From Aquabacterium soli (GTDB taxonomy: Bacteria; Pseudomonadota; Gammaproteobacteria; Burkholderiales; Burkholderiaceae_C), in NCBI RefSeq assembly GCF_003933735.1, contig NZ_RSED01000001.1, forward strand, positions 410,704 to 474,703: a DNA stretch of 64,000 nt, written 5' to 3'. The notes beneath the pieces were generated by a model. That model made no database searches, was not told the DNA's origin, and saw nothing but the letters and a program-made list of their open reading frames with translations. Position 1 is the stretch's first letter, and each line of letters begins with the position of its first letter. A program made the position numbers and the translations under genes. Positions 47,349 to 56,825 of this stretch are shown in pieces.

Positions 47349-48809
47349 ATGATCGCCGTCGACGCCACCATCGCCCGCCTCCAGACCGCCCGTGAGCTGC
47401 TGCTCACACCCTACGGCCTGGACGAATCCACCCTGCTCAAGGCCCTGAAGGTCATCACTGAGCACCGCGTCGACGACGCGGACCTGTACTTCCAGTTCAC
47501 CCGCAGCGAAGGCTGGAGCCTTGAAGAAGGCATCGTCAAGTCCGGCAGCTTCAGCATCGACCAGGGGGTTGGCGTGCGCGCCATCGCCGGCGAGAAGACC
47601 GCTTTCGCCTACTCGGACGACATCTCCGAAGCCGCGCTGCTCGACGCAGCCCGCACCGTGCGCACCATCGCCTCCAGCGGCCAGAGCCGCAAGGTCAAGG
47701 TCGGTGAGCATCGTGTGGCGCCCAGCCGCAGCCTCTACCCCGAACTTGATCCCATCGCCACCCTCGACAGTGCCGCCAAGGTGGCCCTGCTCGAAAGGGC
47801 CGAAGGCATGGCCCGCGCCAAGGACCCGCGCGTCGTGCAGGTCATGGCCGGCCTGGGCATGGAGTACGACGTGGTGCTGGTGGCCCGTGCCGACGGCACC
47901 CTGGCCGCCGACGTGCGCCCGCTGGTGCGCCTGTCGCTCACCGTCATCGCCGAACAGGATGGCCGCCGTGAGGTGGGCTCGTCCGGCGGTGGGGGCCGCT
48001 ACGGCCTGGCCTACTTCACCGACGACCTGCTGCAGCAGTACGTCGACCAGGCTGTGCATGCCGCCCTGGTCAACCTCGAGGCCCGCCCCGCGCCGGCAGG
48101 CGAGATGACCGTGGTGCTCGGCAGCGGCTGGCCCGGCATCCTGCTGCACGAAGCGGTCGGCCACGGCCTGGAGGGCGATTTCAACCGCAAGGGCTCCAGC
48201 GTGTTCTCCGGCCGCCTGGGCCAGCGTGTGGCCGCCAAGGGCGTCACCGTGCTCGACGATGGCACCATCGCCGACCGTCGCGGCTCGCTCAACATCGACG
48301 ATGAAGGCCAAGCCACCCAGCGTACCGTGCTGATCGAAGACGGCATCCTGCGTGGCTACATCCAGGACGCCACCAACGCCCGCCTGATGAAGATGGCGCC
48401 CACCGGCAACGGCCGCCGCGAAAGCTACGCCCACCTGCCCATGCCGCGCATGACCAACACCTACATGCTGGCCGGCGACAAGGACCCGGCCGAAATCGTC
48501 GCCTCCATCGACCGCGGCCTGTACGCCGTCAACTTCGGCGGCGGCCAGGTCGACATCACCAGCGGCAAGTTCGTGTTCTCGGCCAGCGAGGCCTACTGGG
48601 TCGAAAAAGGCAAGATCCAGTACCCGGTCAAGGGCGCCACCCTGATCGGCAATGGCCCGGACGCCCTCACGCGGGTCAGCATGATCGGCAACGACCTGCA
48701 GCTCGACAGCGGCGTCGGCACCTGCGGCAAAGAAGGCCAGAGCGTGCCGGTCGGCGTGGGGCAGCCCACGCTGCGCATCGACGGCCTGACCGTCGGCGGC
48801 ACCGCCTGA
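47349..48809 (+). CDS. tldD: Metalloprotease TldD
   Basis: A 486-residue protein of the TldD/PmbA family. The zinc site is [11 protein letters not shown] (His267, Glu268), matching the HExxxH pattern of TldD. Other signatures are [17 protein letters not shown], GEAxx-like [20 protein letters not shown], and the C-terminal [20 protein letters not shown] with the conserved Cys. TldD works with TldE (PmbA), not present here, to degrade unfolded peptides and to mature some modified peptides. It sits at the head of the ribosomal-protein run, separated from rplN by a promoter and leader of 269 bases. Confidence 0.96.
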   Translation: MIAVDATIARLQTARELLLTPYGLDESTLLKALKVITEHRVDDADLYFQFTRSEGWSLEEGIVKSGSFSIDQGVGVRAIAGEKTAFAYSDDISEAALLDAARTVRTIASSGQSRKVKVGEHRVAPSRSLYPELDPIATLDSAAKVALLERAEGMARAKDPRVVQVMAGLGMEYDVVLVARADGTLAADVRPLVRLSLTVIAEQDGRREVGSSGGGGRYGLAYFTDDLLQQYVDQAVHAALVNLEARPAPAGEMTVVLGSGWPGILLHEAVGHGLEGDFNRKGSSVFSGRLGQRVAAKGVTVLDDGTIADRRGSLNIDDEGQATQRTVLIEDGILRGYIQDATNARLMKMAPTGNGRRESYAHLPMPRMTNTYMLAGDKDPAEIVASIDRGLYAVNFGGGQVDITSGKFVFSASEAYWVEKGKIQYPVKGATLIGNGPDALTRVSMIGNDLQLDSGVGTCGKEGQSVPVGVGQPTLRIDGLTVGGTA

Positions 48810-48830
48810 TCAACTCTTTTTGCAACAGCC

Positions 48831-48860
48831 TTGACCCGTGCACCAAAACTCGTGCATAAT
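48831..48860 (+). promoter_or_regulatory. Sigma-70 promoter of the rplN ribosomal operon
   Basis: TTGACC (48831-48836) and CATAAT (48855-48860) are separated by 18 bases. It lies just after tldD and about 215 bases before rplN, which is a normal place for a ribosomal operon promoter. Confidence 0.75.
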
Positions 48861-49078
48861 GCAAGGCTTCGCTGAGTAAAGGCTGTTTGCCAGCCTAAGA
48901 CCCTCAGCCAAGGCGGCTTCGAGTTCCACGCACAGGGATTTGAGGTTGTCGGGCTGCTGTGGTGGGTGATTCCAGGCAAACAGCCGTTAGTCAGATCCGC
49001 CCGATCCACGGGCCCAAGACTGTCCAGTCGTTGTTGCGCAGATGTTGCGCAGCCGATAGGTGCAAGTTGGGGTAAAAA
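48861..49078 (+). other. Long untranslated leader of the rplN operon
   Basis: About 210 bases from the predicted start to ATG 49079 with no convincing gene. AGGCTGTTTGCC near 48887 and GGCAAACAGCC near 48974 are complementary over 11 bases, so much of the leader could close into one long-range stem. A GTTGCGCAGATGTTGCGCAG direct repeat is seen at about 49033-49052. It could be a binding site for ribosomal-protein feedback, but I have no direct evidence. Confidence 0.5.
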
Positions 49079-49447
49079 ATGATCCAAATGCAATCGCGAC
49101 TCGATGTCGCTGACAACACGGGTGCCAAGAGCGTCATGTGCATCAAGGTGCTCGGTGGCTCCAAGCGTCGTTACGCCGGTATTGGCGACATCATCAAGGT
49201 CAGCATCAAAGAAGCTGCGCCTCGTGGTCGCGTCAAGAAGGGCGAGGTCTACAGCGCCGTGGTGGTTCGTACCGCCAAGGGCGTTCGTCGCCAAGACGGT
49301 TCGCTCATCAAGTTTGACGGCAACGCCGCCGTGCTGCTCAACGCCAAGCTGGAGCCCATCGGCACCCGCATCTTCGGCCCGGTCACGCGTGAACTGCGTA
49401 CCGAGCGCTTCATGAAGATCGTGTCGCTGGCCCCTGAGGTTCTGTAA
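49079..49447 (+). CDS. rplN: 50S ribosomal protein L14
   Basis: A 122-residue protein with the L14 signature [20 protein letters not shown] and the C-terminal [13 protein letters not shown]. It sits at the subunit interface near the A site and contacts 16S rRNA. It is first in the run here; the usual upstream neighbours rpmC and rpsQ are not in this window, as tldD precedes instead. So the S10 and spc parts of the cluster are separated. Confidence 0.98.
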   Translation: MIQMQSRLDVADNTGAKSVMCIKVLGGSKRRYAGIGDIIKVSIKEAAPRGRVKKGEVYSAVVVRTAKGVRRQDGSLIKFDGNAAVLLNAKLEPIGTRIFGPVTRELRTERFMKIVSLAPEVL

Positions 49448-49485
49448 GCCCTGGCTTACTGGTGGCATAGCAAAGGACAGCTCCC

Positions 49486-49803
49486 ATGAACAAACTCCGC
49501 AAAGGCGACCAGGTCATCGTGTTGACCGGCCGCGACAAAGGCAAGCGCGGCACCATTTCGGCCCGCGTGAATGATGATCAACTGCTGGTCGAAGGTGTGA
49601 ACGTTGCCAAGAAGCACGTGCGCCCCAACCCCATGAAGGGTACGACCGGCGGCATCGTCGACAAGACCATGCCGATCCACCAATCCAACGTGGCGATCTT
49701 CAACGCCGCTTCGGGCAAGGCGGATCGCGTGGGTATCAAGCTCCTGGATGACGGCAAGAAAGTGCGCGTCTACAAGTCCAGCGGCGAAGAAATCAAGGCT
49801 TGA
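49486..49803 (+). CDS. rplX: 50S ribosomal protein L24
   Basis: A 105-residue protein with the KOW motif [20 protein letters not shown] and the middle segment [21 protein letters not shown]24 starts assembly of the large subunit. It follows rplN by 38 bases, in standard spc order, and its stop lies 11 bases before the rplE start. Length is normal. Confidence 0.98.
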   Translation: MNKLRKGDQVIVLTGRDKGKRGTISARVNDDQLLVEGVNVAKKHVRPNPMKGTTGGIVDKTMPIHQSNVAIFNAASGKADRVGIKLLDDGKKVRVYKSSGEEIKA

Positions 49804-49814
49804 GAGGCAAGGCC

Positions 49815-50366
49815 ATGACGCAACAAACCGCCCGTCTGCAAGACTTCTACCGCGAAAAAGTGGTGCCCGATCTGGTGGCCAAGTTTGGCTACAAGTCGGT
49901 GATGGAAGTGCCCCGCCTGACCAAGATCACCCTGAACATGGGTGTCTCCGAGGCAGTCTCCGACAAGAAGGTCATGGAACACGCCGTTGGCGACCTGACC
50001 AAGATCGCCGGCCAGAAGCCCGTGGTCACCAAGTCGAAGAAGCCCATCGCCGGCTTCAAGATCCGCGAACAAATGCCCATCGGCTGCATGGTCACCCTGC
50101 GTGGTGTGCGCATGTACGAATTCCTGGACCGCTTCGTCACCATCTCGCTGCCCCGCGTTCGTGACTTCCGTGGTATCTCGGGTCGCTCGTTCGATGGCCG
50201 CGGCAACTACAACGTCGGTGTCAAGGAACAGATCATCTTCCCGGAAATCGAGTACGACAAGATCGACGCGATCCGTGGTCTGAACATCAGCATCACGACA
50301 TCCGCCAAGACCGACGACGAAGCCAAGGCTCTGCTGGCGGCTTTCAAATTCCCGTTCAAGAACTGA
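49815..50366 (+). CDS. rplE: 50S ribosomal protein L5
   Basis: A 183-residue protein that binds 5S rRNA and helps form the central protuberance. Signatures are [58 protein letters not shown] and the [15 protein letters not shown] end. ATG 49815 is preferred; a TTG at 49800 in frame would add five residues. In E. coli, S8 binds near the rplE start to control this operon; I did not identify such a structure here. Confidence 0.98.
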   Translation: MTQQTARLQDFYREKVVPDLVAKFGYKSVMEVPRLTKITLNMGVSEAVSDKKVMEHAVGDLTKIAGQKPVVTKSKKPIAGFKIREQMPIGCMVTLRGVRMYEFLDRFVTISLPRVRDFRGISGRSFDGRGNYNVGVKEQIIFPEIEYDKIDAIRGLNISITTSAKTDDEAKALLAAFKFPFKN

Positions 50367-50374
50367 GGTGGAAC

Positions 50375-50680
50375 GTGGCTAAAGTCTCTCTGAAGCAACG
50401 CGAAGAAAAGCGCGAAAAGCTGGTGGCCAAGTACGCCAAGAAGTACGCCGAACTCAAGGCCGTCATCGATGACGCCAACAAGTCCGACGACGAGCGCTAC
50501 GCCGCACGCCTGGAGCTGCAAAAGCTTCCTCGCAACGCCAACCCCACCCGTCTGCGCAACCGTTGCCACCTGACCGGGCGCCCACGTGGCACCTTCCGTC
50601 AGTTCGGCCTGGGCCGTAGCAAGATCCGCGAACTGGCATTTGCCGGTGACATCCCCGGTGTCACCAAGGCAAGCTGGTAA
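50375..50680 (+). CDS. rpsN: 30S ribosomal protein S14 (zinc-independent long form)
   Basis: A 101-residue protein starting at GTG 50375 ([16 protein letters not shown]). It has [20 protein letters not shown] and the end [11 protein letters not shown]. It lacks the CxxC zinc ribbon found in the short S14 type; the long form is usual in proteobacteria. It lies 8 bases after rplE. There is an upstream GAGGTGGAAC stretch that serves as ribosome site. Confidence 0.98.
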   Translation: MAKVSLKQREEKREKLVAKYAKKYAELKAVIDDANKSDDERYAARLELQKLPRNANPTRLRNRCHLTGRPRGTFRQFGLGRSKIRELAFAGDIPGVTKASW

Positions 50681-50709
50681 GTCGGCAGGGAACGAACAGG
50701 AGTTATCCC

Positions 50710-51105
50710 ATGAGCATGAGTGATCCCATCGCCGACATGCTGACCCGCATTCGCAACGCACAAATGGTTGAAAAGGCCAGCGTTGCACTGCCGTCGTCAA
50801 AGCTGAAAGTCGCGATTGCCCAGGTCCTGAAGGACGAAGGCTACATCGACGGTTACGCCGTCACCGGTGAGGGCGCCAAGCCCACGCTGGAAATTGCCCT
50901 GAAGTACTACGCAGGTCGTCCCGTGATCGAGAAAATCGAGCGCGTGTCCAAGCCTGGTCTGCGTGTGTACAAAGGCCGTCACAGCATCCCTCAGGTCCAA
51001 AACGGCCTGGGTGTGGCCATCGTCACCACCCCCAAGGGTGTGATGACCGACCGCAAGGCTCGCGCTGCCGGTATCGGTGGCGAAGTGCTCTGCTACGTCG
51101 CCTGA
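50710..51105 (+). CDS. rpsH: 30S ribosomal protein S8
   Basis: A 131-residue 16S rRNA-binding protein, starting [18 protein letters not shown], with [20 protein letters not shown] and the final [12 protein letters not shown]8 is the classical feedback repressor of the spc operon in E. coli. It sits in standard order between rpsN and rplF. Confidence 0.98.
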   Translation: MSMSDPIADMLTRIRNAQMVEKASVALPSSKLKVAIAQVLKDEGYIDGYAVTGEGAKPTLEIALKYYAGRPVIEKIERVSKPGLRVYKGRHSIPQVQNGLGVAIVTTPKGVMTDRKARAAGIGGEVLCYVA

Positions 51106-51121
51106 TCGAGGAGCCATCGAC

Positions 51122-51655
51122 ATGTCCCGCGTAGGAAAAATGCCGATCGCCGTCCCCCAAGGTGTGGACGTTCAGATCACTGCAGATCAAATCACCGTCA
51201 AGGGCGCCCTGGGCTCCCTGAGCCGTCCCCAGTCCGAGCTGGCCCGCGTGGCCAACGACGCTGGCGTGCTCAAGGTCACCCCCGCCAACGACACGGCCGC
51301 CGCCAATGCGATGTCCGGTACCGTTCGCGCCCTGGTCAACAACATGGTCAACGGCGTGAGCAAGGGTTTCGAGAAGAAGCTGACCCTGGTGGGCGTGGGC
51401 TTCCGTGCCCAGGCTGCCGGCCAGAAGCTGAACCTCCAAATCGGGTTCTCTCACCCCGTGGTCAAGGATATGCCCGCAGGCATCAAGGTCGAGACCCCGT
51501 CTCAGACCGAGATCCTGATCAAGGGTGTGGACCGTCAAGTGGTCGGGCAGATCGCCGCCGAAGTGCGCGCCTTCCGTCCGCCCGAGCCCTACAAGGGCAA
51601 GGGCATCCGCTATGCCGACGAGCGCGTGGTCTTGAAAGAGACCAAGAAGAAGTAA
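51122..51655 (+). CDS. rplF: 50S ribosomal protein L6
   Basis: A 177-residue protein of two similar domains near the factor-binding site. It starts [18 protein letters not shown] and has [26 protein letters not shown] and the C-terminal [16 protein letters not shown] signature. ATG 51122 is chosen, 16 bases after rpsH, with GAGG upstream; the open frame before it overlaps rpsH. Confidence 0.98.
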   Translation: MSRVGKMPIAVPQGVDVQITADQITVKGALGSLSRPQSELARVANDAGVLKVTPANDTAAANAMSGTVRALVNNMVNGVSKGFEKKLTLVGVGFRAQAAGQKLNLQIGFSHPVVKDMPAGIKVETPSQTEILIKGVDRQVVGQIAAEVRAFRPPEPYKGKGIRYADERVVLKETKKK

Positions 51656-51666
51656 GGAGCTGATTC

Positions 51667-52035
51667 ATGTCTATCAACAAGAAGGAACAGCGCCTGCGCC
51701 GCTCGCGTCAAACGCGCGCTCGCATCGCCCTGCAAGGCGCCGTGCGCCTGACGGTCATCCGTACCAACCTGCACATCTACGCCACCGTCGTCACCGGCGA
51801 CGGCTCCAAGGTGCTGGCTTCCGCCTCGACCGCCGAGAAGGAAGTCCGCGAGCAGCTGGGTGCTGCTGGCAAGGGTGGCAACGTGAGCGCCGCCACCGTG
51901 ATCGGCAAGCGCATCGCCGAAAAGGCGAAGGCTGCTGGCGTCGAGAAGGTTGCGTTCGACCGTTCGGGCTCTGCCTACCACGGTCGCATCAAGGCCCTGG
52001 CTGAAGCCGCGCGTGAAGCCGGCCTGCAGTTCTAA
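51667..52035 (+). CDS. rplR: 50S ribosomal protein L18
   Basis: A 122-residue protein that binds 5S rRNA with L5. Signatures are [35 protein letters not shown] and the end [19 protein letters not shown] with AAREAGLQF. It lies 11 bases after rplF, preceded by AAGGAG. Confidence 0.98.
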   Translation: MSINKKEQRLRRSRQTRARIALQGAVRLTVIRTNLHIYATVVTGDGSKVLASASTAEKEVREQLGAAGKGGNVSAATVIGKRIAEKAKAAGVEKVAFDRSGSAYHGRIKALAEAAREAGLQF

Positions 52036-52060
52036 GCGCCCGGCATCGTAAGGAATACAA

Positions 52061-52579
52061 ATGGCTAAGTTTCAACCCAAAGTGGCTGACGAAGGTCGCG
52101 ACGACGGTTTGCGCGAGAAAATGATCCAAGTGAACCGCGTGACCAAAGTGGTCAAGGGCGGTCGGATCATGGGCTTCGCAGCCCTCACCGTGGTCGGTGA
52201 TGGCGACGGTCGCATCGGCATGGGCAAGGGCAAGGCGCGTGAAGTGCCGCTGGCCGTGTCCAAGGCCATGGACCAGGCCCGTCGCAACATGCTGAAGGTC
52301 TCGCTGAAGAACGGCTCCGTCCATCACAACGTGATCGGCGAGCACGGCGCATCCAAGGTCATGCTGGCGCCCGCGCCGGCTGGTACCGGCATCATCGCCG
52401 GCGGCCCGATGCGCGCTGTGTTCGAAGTCATGGGGGTGACCGACATCGTGGCCAAGAGCTTCGGTTCGACCAACCCCTACAACCTGGTTCGCGCCACGTT
52501 CGACGCCCTGAGCCGTTCGACCACCCCGTCGGAAGTCGCGGCCAAGCGCGGCAAGTCGGTTGAAGAGATCTTCAACTGA
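52061..52579 (+). CDS. rpsE: 30S ribosomal protein S5
   Basis: A 172-residue protein with the S5 double-stranded-RNA domain ([20 protein letters not shown], then [20 protein letters not shown]) and the C-terminal domain ([35 protein letters not shown]). It guards decoding accuracy in the small subunit. Position between rplR and rpmD is standard. Confidence 0.98.
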   Translation: MAKFQPKVADEGRDDGLREKMIQVNRVTKVVKGGRIMGFAALTVVGDGDGRIGMGKGKAREVPLAVSKAMDQARRNMLKVSLKNGSVHHNVIGEHGASKVMLAPAPAGTGIIAGGPMRAVFEVMGVTDIVAKSFGSTNPYNLVRATFDALSRSTTPSEVAAKRGKSVEEIFN

Positions 52580-52595
52580 TCGCAGGAGAGCTGAC

Positions 52596-52778
52596 ATGAG
52601 CGAAAAGAAAACCCTGACCGTCAAGCTGGTCCGCAGCCCGATCGGTACCAAATCCGATCACCGCGCCACCGTGCGTGGCCTGGGCCTGCGTCGCCTGAAC
52701 GGCACCAGCACCCTGGAAGACACGCCTTCTGTGCGCGGCATGATCAACAAGATCCGCTACATGGTTGTGGTGCTGTAA
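52596..52778 (+). CDS. rpmD: 50S ribosomal protein L30
   Basis: A 60-residue protein, [20 protein letters not shown] to [12 protein letters not shown], containing the L30 pattern [23 protein letters not shown] 52596 has AGGAGAG upstream. It lies 16 bases after rpsE and 24 bases before rplO. Confidence 0.97.
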   Translation: MSEKKTLTVKLVRSPIGTKSDHRATVRGLGLRRLNGTSTLEDTPSVRGMINKIRYMVVVL

Positions 52779-52802
52779 AGCGCCGCAGCGTTGGGAAATA
52801 CC

Positions 52803-53237
52803 ATGCAACTCAATACCATCAAGCCCGCCAAGGGTTCCAAGCACGCCAAGCGCCGCGTCGGCCGCGGCATCGGCTCGGGCCTGGGCAAGACCGCTGGTCG
52901 CGGTCACAAGGGTCAGAAGTCGCGTTCGGGTGGCTACCACAAGGTGGGCTTCGAAGGCGGTCAAATGCCTCTGCAACGCCGCCTGCCCAAGCGCGGTTTC
53001 AAGTCGCACCTGCTGAAGTACAACGCCGAGATCACCCTGGGTGAACTGCAGGCCCTGGACGTCACCGATGTGGACGTGCTGGTGCTCAAGCAGATCGGCC
53101 TGATCCCCCAGATCGCCAAGGTGGTCAAGGTGATCAAGTCGGGTGAACTGAGCAAGAAGATCTCCCTCAAGGGGATCGGTGCGACCGCAGGCGCCAAGGC
53201 CGCGATCGAAGCCGCTGGCGGTTCGCTGGGCGAATAA
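52803..53237 (+). CDS. rplO: 50S ribosomal protein L15
   Basis: A 144-residue protein. Its basic N-terminal arm is rich in Gly, Lys and Arg ([40 protein letters not shown]), and the globular end has [23 protein letters not shown] 52803 is chosen over 52791. The next gene, secY, starts 39 bases later, in the usual order. Confidence 0.98.
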   Translation: MQLNTIKPAKGSKHAKRRVGRGIGSGLGKTAGRGHKGQKSRSGGYHKVGFEGGQMPLQRRLPKRGFKSHLLKYNAEITLGELQALDVTDVDVLVLKQIGLIPQIAKVVKVIKSGELSKKISLKGIGATAGAKAAIEAAGGSLGE

Positions 53238-53276
53238 GCCCCGGGCATCGACATCACACGAGACTGAACAGGACTC

Positions 53277-54578
53277 ATGGCAACCTCTCCTACCCAACTG
53301 GCTCAGAGCGGCAAGTTCGGCGACCTGCGTCGTCGGCTGACGTTCCTGCTGCTGGCGCTCGTCGTCTACCGCATCGGGGCACACATCCCCGTGCCTGGTA
53401 TCGACAATGCGCAGCTGCTCCAGTTCTTCAAGGGGCAGCAAGGTGGCATCCTGAACCTGTTCAACATGTTCTCGGGCGGCGCGCTGTCCAAGTTCACGGT
53501 GTTCGCACTGGGGATCATGCCGTACATCTCGGCGTCCATCATCATGCAGATGATGGGCTACGTGATCCCCACGCTCGAAGCCCTCAAGAAGGAAGGCGAG
53601 GCGGGTCGTCGCAAGATTACCCAGTACACGCGTTACCTGACGGTCGGGATTGCCATCGTGCAATCGTTCTTCGCAGCGCAAGGTGTGGCTGCCTATGCCT
53701 TGAACCCGGGTTTGCCTTTCATGTTCACCGTGGTGGTGAGCCTGACGGCGGGCACGATGTTCCTGATGTGGCTGGGTGAACAGATCACCGAGCGTGGTCT
53801 GGGCAACGGCATCTCGATCCTGATCTTCGCCGGTATCGCCGCGGGCCTGCCCAGCGCCATCGGCGGTCTGTTCGAGCTGATCCGCACCGGTGCCATGAGC
53901 ATCCCGGCAGCCGTGTTCATCATCGGCATCGTGATCCTGGTTACCTTCGGTGTGGTGTACGTTGAGCGTGGCCAGCGCAAGATCCTGGTGAACTACGCCA
54001 AGCGTCAGGTCGGCAACAAGGTCTATGGCGGCCAGTCGTCGCACCTGCCCTTGAAGGTCAACATGGCCGGCGTGATTCCTCCGATCTTCGCCTCGTCGAT
54101 CATCCTGTTGCCCGCAACGGCGGTGGGGTGGTTCGCCACCAGCGACAGCATGCGTTGGTTGAAGGACCTGGCCGGCATGTTGTCGCCTGGTCAGCCGATC
54201 TACGTGATCCTGTACACCGCGGCCATCGTGTTCTTCTGCTTCTTCTACACGGCGCTGGTGTTCAACAGCCGTGAGACGGCAGACAACCTGAAGAAGAGCG
54301 GCGCGTTCATCCCGGGCATCCGCCCTGGTGACAACACGGCCAAGTACATCGACAAGATCCTGGCGCGTTTGACACTGGCTGGCGCGGCATACATCACCCT
54401 GGTGTGTCTGCTGCCCGAGTTCCTGGTGCTCAAGTACAACGTGCCTTTCTACTTCGGTGGAACGTCCCTGCTGATCATCGTGGTCGTCACGATGGACTTC
54501 TGGGCCCAGGTGCAGTCTTATGTGATGTCCCAGCAGTACGAATCGCTGCTGAAGAAAGCGAATTTCAAAACCAGTTGA
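53277..54578 (+). CDS. secY: Protein translocase subunit SecY
   Basis: A 433-residue inner-membrane protein with ten membrane helices that forms the Sec export channel. Signatures include [39 protein letters not shown] and the cytoplasmic loop [20 protein letters not shown]. SecY should export all signal-peptide proteins in the window, including TpsA and the lipases. After secY, infA would be expected in many Burkholderiales, but only a 173-base spacer precedes rpmJ. Confidence 0.98.
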   Translation: MATSPTQLAQSGKFGDLRRRLTFLLLALVVYRIGAHIPVPGIDNAQLLQFFKGQQGGILNLFNMFSGGALSKFTVFALGIMPYISASIIMQMMGYVIPTLEALKKEGEAGRRKITQYTRYLTVGIAIVQSFFAAQGVAAYALNPGLPFMFTVVVSLTAGTMFLMWLGEQITERGLGNGISILIFAGIAAGLPSAIGGLFELIRTGAMSIPAAVFIIGIVILVTFGVVYVERGQRKILVNYAKRQVGNKVYGGQSSHLPLKVNMAGVIPPIFASSIILLPATAVGWFATSDSMRWLKDLAGMLSPGQPIYVILYTAAIVFFCFFYTALVFNSRETADNLKKSGAFIPGIRPGDNTAKYIDKILARLTLAGAAYITLVCLLPEFLVLKYNVPFYFGGTSLLIIVVVTMDFWAQVQSYVMSQQYESLLKKANFKTS

Positions 54579-54751
54579 CCCCGGCGGGTGTGTGCAAGGC
54601 ACACGGCGGGATGCACCAAATCCGCCGCACACCCTACGGTTGAAAATTGACCCGTGCTCGCGTTCGTATTCCGGGCGAAGTGAGCGAATTCATAGACCCG
54701 GTTTACGAAGCGTGAATCCCCGCTGAGCAATCAGTGGACCAGGAGAAAACC
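54579..54751 (+). other. Structured spacer between secY and rpmJ, no infA
   Basis: The 173 bases hold no infA-like frame. Near the start, GTGTGTGCAAGGCACAC forms a small hairpin and GGCGGGAT/ATCCGCC a second, with a possible outer GGTGTG/CACACC pairing. The last part has AGGAG 7 bases before rpmJ. It could carry an attenuator or RNA processing site. Confidence 0.5.
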
Positions 54752-54865
54752 ATGAAAGTCTCGGCATCTGTCAAGAAAATGTGCCGCAATTGCAAAGTCA
54801 TCCGCCGCAAGGGCGTGGTTCGCGTGATCTGCACCGACCCACGTCACAAGCAGCGCCAGGGTTGA
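54752..54865 (+). CDS. rpmJ: 50S ribosomal protein L36
   Basis: A 37-residue protein, [20 protein letters not shown] to HKQRQG, with the zinc ribbon Cys11, Cys14, Cys27 and His32. AGGAG upstream of ATG 54752 supports the start. It belongs to the zinc-binding L36 form and lies 39 bases before rpsM. Confidence 0.98.
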   Translation: MKVSASVKKMCRNCKVIRRKGVVRVICTDPRHKQRQG

Positions 54866-54904
54866 TCCCCGGCAGGCGAACTATCACGGTATCAGAGGAC
54901 AGCT

Positions 54905-55267
54905 ATGGCACGTATTGCTGGCATCAACATCCCGCCGCACAAGCACACTGAAATTGGCTTGACGCACATCTACGGCATTGGCCGCACCACCGCGCAGAAG
55001 ATCTGCTCGAACGCCGGTATTCCCTTCAACAAGAAGATCAAGGAATTGACCGACGGCGACCTGGAAAAGATCCGGGACGAAGTGGGCAAGCTCACCATCG
55101 AAGGTGACCTGCGTCGCGAGCTGTCCATGAACATCAAGCGCCTCATGGACATCGGCTGCTACCGCGGTTTCCGTCACCGCCGTGGTCTGCCTTGCCGTGG
55201 CCAGCGCACCCGCACGAATGCCCGTACTCGCAAGGGTCCGCGCAAGGCAATCGCCGGCAAGAAGTGA
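54905..55267 (+). CDS. rpsM: 30S ribosomal protein S13
   Basis: A 120-residue protein at the head of the small subunit, contacting tRNA and L5. It starts [20 protein letters not shown] and has [20 protein letters not shown] with the basic tail ending RKAIAGKK. It is standard in the alpha operon, preceded by rpmJ. Confidence 0.98.
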   Translation: MARIAGINIPPHKHTEIGLTHIYGIGRTTAQKICSNAGIPFNKKIKELTDGDLEKIRDEVGKLTIEGDLRRELSMNIKRLMDIGCYRGFRHRRGLPCRGQRTRTNARTRKGPRKAIAGKK

Positions 55268-55332
55268 TCTTCGCCATTCAATGAGATACTGTCCCCGGTC
55301 TCGGCCGGGGCGCGTCGAGAGAGAAGGTTTTT

Positions 55333-55737
55333 ATGGCTAAAGCACCTGCCAACAGCGCGGCCCGCCGCGTGAGCAAGAAGATCCGCAAGAACATTGCGGA
55401 CGGCATCGCTCACGTGCACGCCTCGTTCAACAACACCATCATCACCATCACGGACCGCCAGGGCAATGCCCTGTCGTGGGCCTCGAGTGGTGGTCAGGGC
55501 TTCAAGGGCTCGCGCAAGTCCACACCTTTCGCAGCCCAGGTGGCCGCTGAAGTGGCTGGCCGCGCCGCCCAAGAGCAAGGCATCAAGAACCTGGACGTCG
55601 AGATCAAGGGCCCCGGTCCTGGTCGTGAGTCGTCGGTTCGCGCCCTGGCGTCGCTGGGCATCCGGATCAACTCGATCTCGGACGTGACCCCGGTGCCGCA
55701 CAACGGTTGCCGCCCTCAGAAGCGTCGCCGCATCTGA
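55333..55737 (+). CDS. rpsK: 30S ribosomal protein S11
   Basis: A 134-residue protein of the 30S platform. Signatures are [40 protein letters not shown] and the end [18 protein letters not shown]. It lies 65 bases after rpsM. The next 321 bases, before rpsD, contain a hairpin and a promoter-like site but no gene I can see. Confidence 0.98.
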   Translation: MAKAPANSAARRVSKKIRKNIADGIAHVHASFNNTIITITDRQGNALSWASSGGQGFKGSRKSTPFAAQVAAEVAGRAAQEQGIKNLDVEIKGPGPGRESSVRALASLGIRINSISDVTPVPHNGCRPQKRRRI

Positions 55738-55750
55738 TACGGCTCTGCGC

Positions 55751-55781
55751 GCCTCGCCTGCGGCTTGTCCGTCGGCGAGGC
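55751..55781 (+). terminator. Hairpin after rpsK
   Basis: GCCTCGCC and GGCGAGGC form a perfect 8-bp stem around a 15-base loop, 14 bases after the rpsK stop. The following GTTGCCTTTTGG has only a short T-run. It may be a partial terminator or attenuator between rpsK and rpsD. Confidence 0.5.
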
Positions 55782-55900
55782 GTTGCCTTTTGGTGATGTG
55801 TTCTTGCGCTGCAGGAGCCGCACCACTCGCAAGACCCGCGAGCACGGTGGTCATTGACAAATCCATTCGGATCTGTCTGGTATCCATCCGACAAGGGTTG

Positions 55901-55925
55901 CCTGTGGCTATAATCACAGGTTTTT
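55901..55925 (+). promoter_or_regulatory. Promoter-like TATAAT inside a terminator-like hairpin before rpsD
   Basis: TATAAT (55909-55914) lies in the loop of CCTGTG-GCTATAAT-CACAGG, followed by TTTTT. It fits a housekeeping -10 and a short intrinsic terminator at the same place. A consensus TTGACA at 55854-55859 is 49 bases before, too far for this -10; its own partner TGGTAT at 55878 is weak. It sits in the 321-base rpsK-rpsD gap. Confidence 0.55.
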
Positions 55926-56058
55926 CGCGCGCCTGCCGCTTTTGAAGCGGCTGACGCCATTTCAAGACCACCGTTCGAGCGCACAACAACATCCGCCGAA
56001 CTCGCGTCGGACGGCCCATGCCGCCGCTGACGTCAGATTGATTTGAGAGGATACTCAA

Positions 56059-56682
56059 GTGGCACGTTATCTCGGACCCAAGGCCAAACTGGCCCGCCGC
56101 GAAGGCACCGACCTGTTCCTGAAGAGCGCCCGTCGTCCCATCAGCGACAAGGCCAAGTTCGATTCCAAGCCTGGTCAGCATGGCCGTACCTCTGGTTCGC
56201 GCACTTCCGACTTCGGCCTGCAACTGCGTGAAAAGCAGAAGGTCAAGCGCATGTATGGCGTGCTGGAAAAGCAATTCCGCCGCTACTTCGCCGAAGCCGA
56301 GCGTCGCAAGGGCAACACCGGCTCGAACCTGCTGTCGCTGCTGGAATCGCGTCTGGACAACGTCGTCTACCGCATGGGCTTCGGCTCTACGCGCGCTGAA
56401 GCTCGCCAACTGGTGGGCCACAAGGGCGTGACGGTGAACGGCCAGGTCGTGAACATCCCTTCGTACAGCGTCAAGTCCGGCGACATCGTCGGCGTGCGCG
56501 ACAAGGCCAAGAAGCAGACCCGCGTGCTGGAAGCCGTGAAGCTGGCCGATTCCATCGGTCTGCCGGGCTGGGTTCAGGTCGACGCCACCAAGCTGGAAGG
56601 CGTCTTCAAGAAGGCCCCCGACCGTGATGAGTTCGGTGCCGACATCAACGAATCGCTGATCGTCGAACTGTACTCGCGTTGA
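56059..56682 (+). CDS. rpsD: 30S ribosomal protein S4
   Basis: A 207-residue protein (GTG start 56059) that begins small-subunit assembly. Signatures are [20 protein letters not shown] (first residue read as Met), [40 protein letters not shown] and the S4 RNA-binding motif [20 protein letters not shown]4 is the alpha operon feedback regulator in E. coli. GAGAGGATACTC precedes the start. The 321-base gap before it suggests at least partly separate transcription from rpsK. Confidence 0.98.
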   Translation: MARYLGPKAKLARREGTDLFLKSARRPISDKAKFDSKPGQHGRTSGSRTSDFGLQLREKQKVKRMYGVLEKQFRRYFAEAERRKGNTGSNLLSLLESRLDNVVYRMGFGSTRAEARQLVGHKGVTVNGQVVNIPSYSVKSGDIVGVRDKAKKQTRVLEAVKLADSIGLPGWVQVDATKLEGVFKKAPDRDEFGADINESLIVELYSR

Positions 56683-56825
56683 TTTTTCAGGGCCTTCGGG
56701 CATGGGCCACCTTGGCCCTGCCCGGTGGCCCTGTGGTCATTTTTTCAAAAGTCGCCGGTCGCAAGACCGGCTCGTCCATCAGCCTTATCGGTGTAACGAG
56801 CCGAGGGTATTGACAGGAAGGCCTC

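Noticed and set aside
52572..54632. 686-codon minus-strand frame opposite rpmD, rplO and secY
   Set aside because: It crosses three essential genes on the other strand and is His/Arg/Gln-rich.
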